In this document: positions 8,133 through 11,969 of the stretch, in pieces
Layout of the letters: each line of letters opens with the position of its first letter
Position numbering within the stretch: the first letter of the stretch is position 1
Assembly (NCBI GenBank): GCA_902513415.1
Contig: CABXMS010000017.1
Coordinates: 1 to 11,969, forward strand
Direction: 5' to 3'
DNA: 11,969 bases
Origin: an uncultured Pelagibacteraceae bacterium
Lineage (GTDB): Bacteria; Pseudomonadota; Alphaproteobacteria; Pelagibacterales; Pelagibacteraceae
The notes under the pieces: generated by a model
Told to the model about the DNA's origin: nothing
Seen by the model: the letters and a program-made list of their open reading frames with translations, nothing else
The model's database searches: none
Made by a program: the position numbers and the translations under genes

Positions 8133-9461
8133 ATGTATATATCTAAGTCATTCATACCAATACTAAAAAATAACCCTACTGAGGCTAAAATAAAATCTCA
8201 TCAACTCATGTTACGCGTAGGTATGATTAAACAATCTTCATCAGGAATATACTCATGGCTGCCTTTAGGATTCAAAGTAATGAAAAAAATTGAAAAAATT
8301 GTCAGAGAAGAACAAGATCGTGTTGGTGTTCAAGAAATTTTAATGCCAACAATCCAATCTGCTGAAATCTGGAAGGAAAGCGGAAGATATAAGGACTATG
8401 GTGAGGAAATGTTAAGAATTAAAGATCGACAAAATAGAGAAATGTTATATGGACCAACAAATGAAGAGCTTGTAACAGAAATTTTTAGAAATAGTATTAA
8501 ATCTTATAAATCATTACCACAATTACTTTATCACATTCAATGGAAATTTAGAGATGAACTTAGACCAAGATTTGGAATAATGAGATGCAGAGAATTTTAT
8601 ATGAAAGATGCGTATTCTTTTGACATTAATGATGATGAAGCACAATTTTCATATAATAAGTTTTTCCTTGCATACTTAAAAACTTTTAAAAGACTTGGTC
8701 TTACTGCAATACCAATGGCTGCGGATACAGGACCAATAGGAGGAAATTTGTCACATGAATTTATAATTTTAGCTGAAACAGGCGAAAGTAAAATTTATAC
8801 AGATAAGAGAATTTTTAATGTCGATAGTAATGATATAAAAATAGAAAAGAAATCTTTATCAGAATTGAGAAGTAGATTTCTAAAATATTATGCAGTTACT
8901 GATGAAAAATTTAATGAAAAAGATTTTAATAAAAATGTATCAGAAGAAAATAGATTAAATACAAAAGGTATTGAAGTTGGTCATATATTTTACTTTGGAG
9001 ATAAATATTCTAAACCTATGGGTGCCTCTGTTGATTTTAAAGGAAAAAAAGAATTTGTAAAAATGGGGTCTTATGGCATAGGAGTTTCAAGATTAGTTGG
9101 AGCTATTATAGAAGCGGTGTACGATGATAAGAAAGAAATTATGAAGTGGCCGATATCTGTTGCTCCTTACCATTGCGCAATATTGCCAATTTTATCAAAA
9201 AATGATAATTCGAATTTAGATAAAGCAAAAAAAGTTTATAATAAACTAAAAGACAATAATATTGAAACAATCATTGATGATACAGATGAAAATATATCAT
9301 CAAAAATTAAAAAATTTAATTTAATAGGAGCACCATTTCAAATAATTATAGGAAAAAATTCAAAAGAAAATATTTTTGAATTTAAAGAAGTTGATGGTGA
9401 TTTACAAAATTTAAGTTTAGAAAAAATTATTGAAATTATAAATAAAATAAAAAGAAATTGA
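8133..9461 (+). CDS. proS: Prolyl-tRNA synthetase (ProRS), short form without editing insertion
   Basis: ProS is a cytoplasmic class II aminoacyl-tRNA synthetase that charges tRNA-Pro. At 442 residues it is the compact form typical of alphaproteobacteria. The roughly 180-residue editing (INS) domain found between motifs 2 and 3 in E. coli ProS is missing. Visible parts are the N-terminal SGIYSWLPLG motif 1 region, GPTNEE (107-112), motif 2 FRDELRPRFGIMRCREF (139-155) with MKDAYSFD after it, TGPIGG (199-204), motif 3 GSYGIGVSRLVGA (312-324), and a C-terminal anticodon-binding domain from about 335. Loss of editing suggests that Ala-tRNA-Pro is cleared by a separate ProXp-type deacylase elsewhere, which is an inference. 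The stop TGA overlaps the TTG start of lolC. Confidence 0.97.
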   Translation: MYISKSFIPILKNNPTEAKIKSHQLMLRVGMIKQSSSGIYSWLPLGFKVMKKIEKIVREEQDRVGVQEILMPTIQSAEIWKESGRYKDYGEEMLRIKDRQNREMLYGPTNEELVTEIFRNSIKSYKSLPQLLYHIQWKFRDELRPRFGIMRCREFYMKDAYSFDINDDEAQFSYNKFFLAYLKTFKRLGLTAIPMAADTGPIGGNLSHEFIILAETGESKIYTDKRIFNVDSNDIKIEKKSLSELRSRFLKYYAVTDEKFNEKDFNKNVSEENRLNTKGIEVGHIFYFGDKYSKPMGASVDFKGKKEFVKMGSYGIGVSRLVGAIIEAVYDDKKEIMKWPISVAPYHCAILPILSKNDNSNLDKAKKVYNKLKDNNIETIIDDTDENISSKIKKFNLIGAPFQIIIGKNSKENIFEFKEVDGDLQNLSLEKIIEIINKIKRN

Positions 9462-10687
9462 TTTCGCAGTTAGAAAAAAAAATTGCATTAAGATATTTAA
9501 GAACCAGAAAAAAAGATGGTTTTCTAAATTTAATCTCAATTTTTTCATTCATCGGAATAGCATTGGGTGTTGCCGTATTAATAGTGGTAATGTCTGTAAT
9601 GAACGGTTTTAGAACTGAATTAATTAATAAGATAATCGGATTTAATTCTCATGCCGTTGTAAAAACTTACGGTGAAACTATTGATAAAGAAAAAATCAAT
9701 AAACTTGATTTAGAAAATATATCTACGAAATATATTTATAGTAACACTGGTGAAGGAGTTTTAATCAATAAAAACTTCACAAAAGGTTTACTTATTAGAG
9801 GATATTCTAAAGATGATTTTGCAAAATTAGATATTGTTAATGATGAAAAATTTATTGGTAATACTGAATTAAATATTAAACATATATCTATTGGTAAAGA
9901 ATTAAGTTTTACTCATGAAATTAAAATTGGAGATAAGATTTTAATAATGTCACCAACAGGAGAACAAACGATTGTTGGAAATCTACCCAAACAAGAAACT
10001 TATATAATTGACTCAATATTTGATAGTGGCATTACGGATTTTGATGAGAGTGTTGCTTTTATCAATATTAATGACCTAGAAAGTTTATTTGATAAAGATA
10101 AATCTAAAAGAATTTTAGAAATTTACCTTAAAGACCCGATCAATATAGAAAAAATGAAAAACAAATTACAAAATATTTTTATAGATGAGTACGTATACAC
10201 ATGGGCAGATTTAAATAAGTCATTATTTTCCGCTCTTAGAGTCGAACGAAATGTAATGTTTATAATCTTATCATTAATAATTATTGTTGCTGCTTTTAAT
10301 ATAATTTCAGGATTAACTATTTTAGTAAACAATAAAACACGTGAAATTTCTATATTAAAATCAATTGGTGTACAAAATAAATCAATTTCCAAAATTTTTT
10401 TTTTAGTTGGTTTTTTAATTGGTAGCTTAGCAACACTCTTTGGAATTTTATTAGGTGTATTATTTTCTTACTATATAGAGAATATCAGAGAGTTACTGAG
10501 CGACTTATTCAATATAACTTTATTTCCCGAAGAAATTTATTTTTTAAGTAAAATGCCATCTGAAATAAATATATATTCAATAATGTTAATAGCATTTAGC
10601 TCCATTATTATCACATCTATTGTTTCAATTTATCCAGCATTAAAAGCCTCTAATTTAGAGCCAGCCAAAGGTTTAAAATATGAATAA
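9458..10687 (+). CDS. lolC: Lipoprotein-releasing ABC transporter permease (LolC/LolE family)
   Basis: This is the inner-membrane permease of the Lol system, which extracts mature lipoproteins from the inner membrane and hands them to the periplasmic carrier LolA. The 409-residue product has the MacB/FtsX-like layout: a short cytoplasmic start (KKIALRYLRTRKKDGF), TM1 about 23-49, a large periplasmic domain about 50-262, then TM2 266-288, TM3 313-337 and TM4 372-396. The cytoplasmic KTREISILKSIG (293-304) is the coupling segment that contacts the ATPase. The start must be TTG 9458 or something nearby and non-ATG: an in-frame TAA lies at 9443-9445, and no ATG precedes the conserved ALRYLR motif. 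The TTG overlaps the proS stop by four bases. Only one permease gene is present before lolD, so it probably acts as a homodimer (LolF-like), and the LolC versus LolE label is not certain. Confidence 0.93.
   Translation: MISQLEKKIALRYLRTRKKDGFLNLISIFSFIGIALGVAVLIVVMSVMNGFRTELINKIIGFNSHAVVKTYGETIDKEKINKLDLENISTKYIYSNTGEGVLINKNFTKGLLIRGYSKDDFAKLDIVNDEKFIGNTELNIKHISIGKELSFTHEIKIGDKILIMSPTGEQTIVGNLPKQETYIIDSIFDSGITDFDESVAFININDLESLFDKDKSKRILEIYLKDPINIEKMKNKLQNIFIDEYVYTWADLNKSLFSALRVERNVMFIILSLIIIVAAFNIISGLTILVNNKTREISILKSIGVQNKSISKIFFLVGFLIGSLATLFGILLGVLFSYYIENIRELLSDLFNITLFPEEIYFLSKMPSEINIYSIMLIAFSSIIITSIVSIYPALKASNLEPAKGLKYE
10667..10671 (+). promoter_or_regulatory. Shine-Dalgarno-like site for lolD
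   Basis: AAAGG lies eight bases before the lolD ATG, inside the end of lolC. It is one of the few junctions here with a recognisable ribosome binding site and supports ATG 10680 as the start. Confidence 0.5.
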
Positions 10688-11375
10688 TCTAATTGAAGTA
10701 AAAAATTTGATCAAAAATTTTGATTCCATTAAAAAAATTAAAGTTTTAAATAAAATAAATTTTAATTTTAAAAAGGGAAAAATTTATTCTTTAGTTGGGC
10801 CTTCAGGATCGGGTAAGTCTACCTTATTAAATCTATTGTCTCTAATTGATATACCAACATCAGGATCATTAAAAATATCAAATATTAAAATAAATTTCTA
10901 TAAGAGTTTGGATAATGATGTTCTAAGAGCTAAAAAAATTGGGATTATTTATCAAGATAAAAACTTGTTACCAGATTTTAGTGCATTAGAAAATGTTTAC
11001 TTGGCAAGACTTGCTATTGAAGATGACATTGATAAAGCAAAAAAAGATTCTATACAAATAATAAAAAAATTAGGTTTATCTAATAGAATGAAACATCTTC
11101 CCTCTGAACTATCTGGAGGTGAAAAGCAAAGAATCGCAATAGCTAGAGCTTTGATTAATTCACCTGAAATAATTCTAGCCGATGAACCAACTGGCAGTTT
11201 GGATTATAAAAATGCAAAAGAAGTATTTAAAATTTTATTTAAGTTAAAAAGAAAAGATCGATTAATTATTTTTGCAACTCACAATAGATATTTTGCAAAT
11301 ATGGCAGATTGTAAATTAGAACTTTTTAGTGGTAGAATAAGATTTACTAATGCTAGAAATAAAAAAAAACTTTAA
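10680..11375 (+). CDS. lolD: Lipoprotein-releasing ABC transporter ATP-binding protein LolD
   Basis: LolD is the cytoplasmic ATPase that powers lipoprotein release by the LolC/E permease. The 231-residue product has every ABC motif: Walker [10 protein letters not shown] (40-48), Q-loop [16 protein letters not shown] with Q92, signature [15 protein letters not shown] (144-158), Walker B IILADEP (164-170), D-loop GSLD and switch histidine H201 in FATHN. The [11 protein letters not shown] stretch is typical of LolD/MacB-type ATPases and separates it from unrelated transporters, as does its position directly after the permease. The ATG overlaps lolC by eight bases. The 3' end overlaps the dnaE start by 26 bases. 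The final residues NARNKKKL are encoded across a nine-A run (11361-11369) shared with dnaE. Confidence 0.96.
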   Translation: MNNLIEVKNLIKNFDSIKKIKVLNKINFNFKKGKIYSLVGPSGSGKSTLLNLLSLIDIPTSGSLKISNIKINFYKSLDNDVLRAKKIGIIYQDKNLLPDFSALENVYLARLAIEDDIDKAKKDSIQIIKKLGLSNRMKHLPSELSGGEKQRIAIARALINSPEIILADEPTGSLDYKNAKEVFKILFKLKRKDRLIIFATHNRYFANMADCKLELFSGRIRFTNARNKKKL

Positions 11376-11969
11376 TCATCTAAAGATTCATACTCAATAT
11401 TCTATTTGTGAAGGAGCAATTTTAATTGATAATCTTAAAAACTATTGCAAACAAAACAAAGTTCAATCTGTCGGTTTGTCAGACAATTATAACCTATCTG
11501 GAGCACTGGAGTTTTCAGAAAAAATTTCTAAATCTGGAACTCAGCCTATTATTGGCACACAAATAAAATTTAAATATAAAGATGTATCCGGCTTTATACC
11601 TTTGATAGCTGTTAATAATATAGGATATAAAAAAATTATTGACTTATCATCTAGATCATATCTAGAAAACAATAATTTATCTGAACCATGTTGTGATTTT
11701 AACTCTTTATTAAAAAATAATGAAGGAATTGTTTTATTATCAGGTTCGATAAATGGGTTAATTGGTAAATTATTTAATTCAGGTAGAAACAACGACATAG
11801 ATGAAATTTACAAAAATATTAAATCTAAGTATAAAGACAATTTTTACATTGAAATTCAAAGACATGGTGACACTAATGAAAATAATTTTGAAATATTTAA
11901 TCTTGCCAAATCAAAAGAATTTGAAATCCCAATAATTGCCACACATGAAGTTTTTTATATTGATAAAAA
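11350..11969 (+). CDS. dnaE: DNA polymerase III subunit alpha (DnaE), 5' part, truncated by the window edge
   Basis: DnaE is the catalytic subunit of the replicative DNA polymerase. Only the N-terminal PHP domain is present, about 206 residues, open to the right edge with no stop. Recognised stretches are [43 protein letters not shown], a region like the usual NxxGYKKIIDLSS, LLSGSINGLIGKL, FYIEIQRHG and IPIIATHEVFYI. They follow the order and spacing of bacterial DnaE. ATG 11350 is the only in-frame ATG before the HLKIH motif; it gives the start [10 protein letters not shown] and overlaps lolD by 26 bases. Several PHP metal-ligand positions are replaced (HLKIH for HLHxH, SDNYN for TDHGN, THEVF for TNDVH), as in proteobacterial DnaE with a catalytically dead PHP domain. 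A non-canonical start slightly downstream cannot be excluded. Confidence 0.93.
   Translation, partial: MLEIKKNFNHLKIHTQYSICEGAILIDNLKNYCKQNKVQSVGLSDNYNLSGALEFSEKISKSGTQPIIGTQIKFKYKDVSGFIPLIAVNNIGYKKIIDLSSRSYLENNNLSEPCCDFNSLLKNNEGIVLLSGSINGLIGKLFNSGRNNDIDEIYKNIKSKYKDNFYIEIQRHGDTNENNFEIFNLAKSKEFEIPIIATHEVFYIDK

Noticed and set aside
1..11969. Defence system, mobile element, CRISPR or RNA gene
   Set aside because: All of the sequence is accounted for by known core genes. No direct repeats, inverted termini, tRNA-like folds or transposase motifs were seen by eye.

Overview
The window is an 11,969-base, very AT-rich piece of bacterial chromosome in which every recognisable gene lies on the + strand. 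Gene order (nuoK-nuoL-nuoM-nuoN-birA-coaX-rnj-proS-lolC-lolD-dnaE), a short ProS without an editing insertion, heavy Lys/Ile/Asn codon use and near-absent intergenic space all point to an alphaproteobacterium with a streamlined genome. The most likely group is the Pelagibacterales (SAR11) or a close AT-rich relative. That assignment is inferred from protein character and recalled gene order; no search was run.

Layout. Positions 3-5128 hold the distal end of a respiratory complex I operon: NuoK and the three antiporter-like proton-pumping subunits NuoL, NuoM and NuoN. NuoN then overlaps birA (biotin-protein ligase) by one base. birA is followed by coaX (type III pantothenate kinase), rnj (ribonuclease J), proS (prolyl-tRNA synthetase), the lipoprotein-release ABC transporter genes lolC and lolD, and the 5' part of dnaE (replicative DNA polymerase alpha subunit), which runs off the right edge. 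Junctions are overlaps or gaps of a few bases. The exceptions are 18 bases before coaX and 48 bases before proS, so the whole block could be read as one or two long transcripts. No RNA gene, mobile element, CRISPR array or clear terminator was seen, and no stretch over 300 bases lacks a gene.

The genes share no single pathway. They cover energy conservation (nuo), cofactor supply (birA, coaX), RNA turnover (rnj), translation (proS), envelope lipoprotein export (lolCD) and replication (dnaE). lolC and lolD encode the permease and ATPase of one transporter.

Two of these housekeeping genes are broken by the same kind of lesion. nuoL (A run 1239-1247) and coaX (A run 5748-5756) each carry one A too many for the reading frame in a run of nine. 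Removing one A restores a full-length, motif-complete protein in both cases. The likeliest cause is a homopolymer error in the read or assembly. Transcriptional slippage at A9, known in other AT-rich bacteria, is the interesting alternative. birA may end in a third, much weaker case. Apart from this I see ordinary core genes and no sign of a previously undescribed system.
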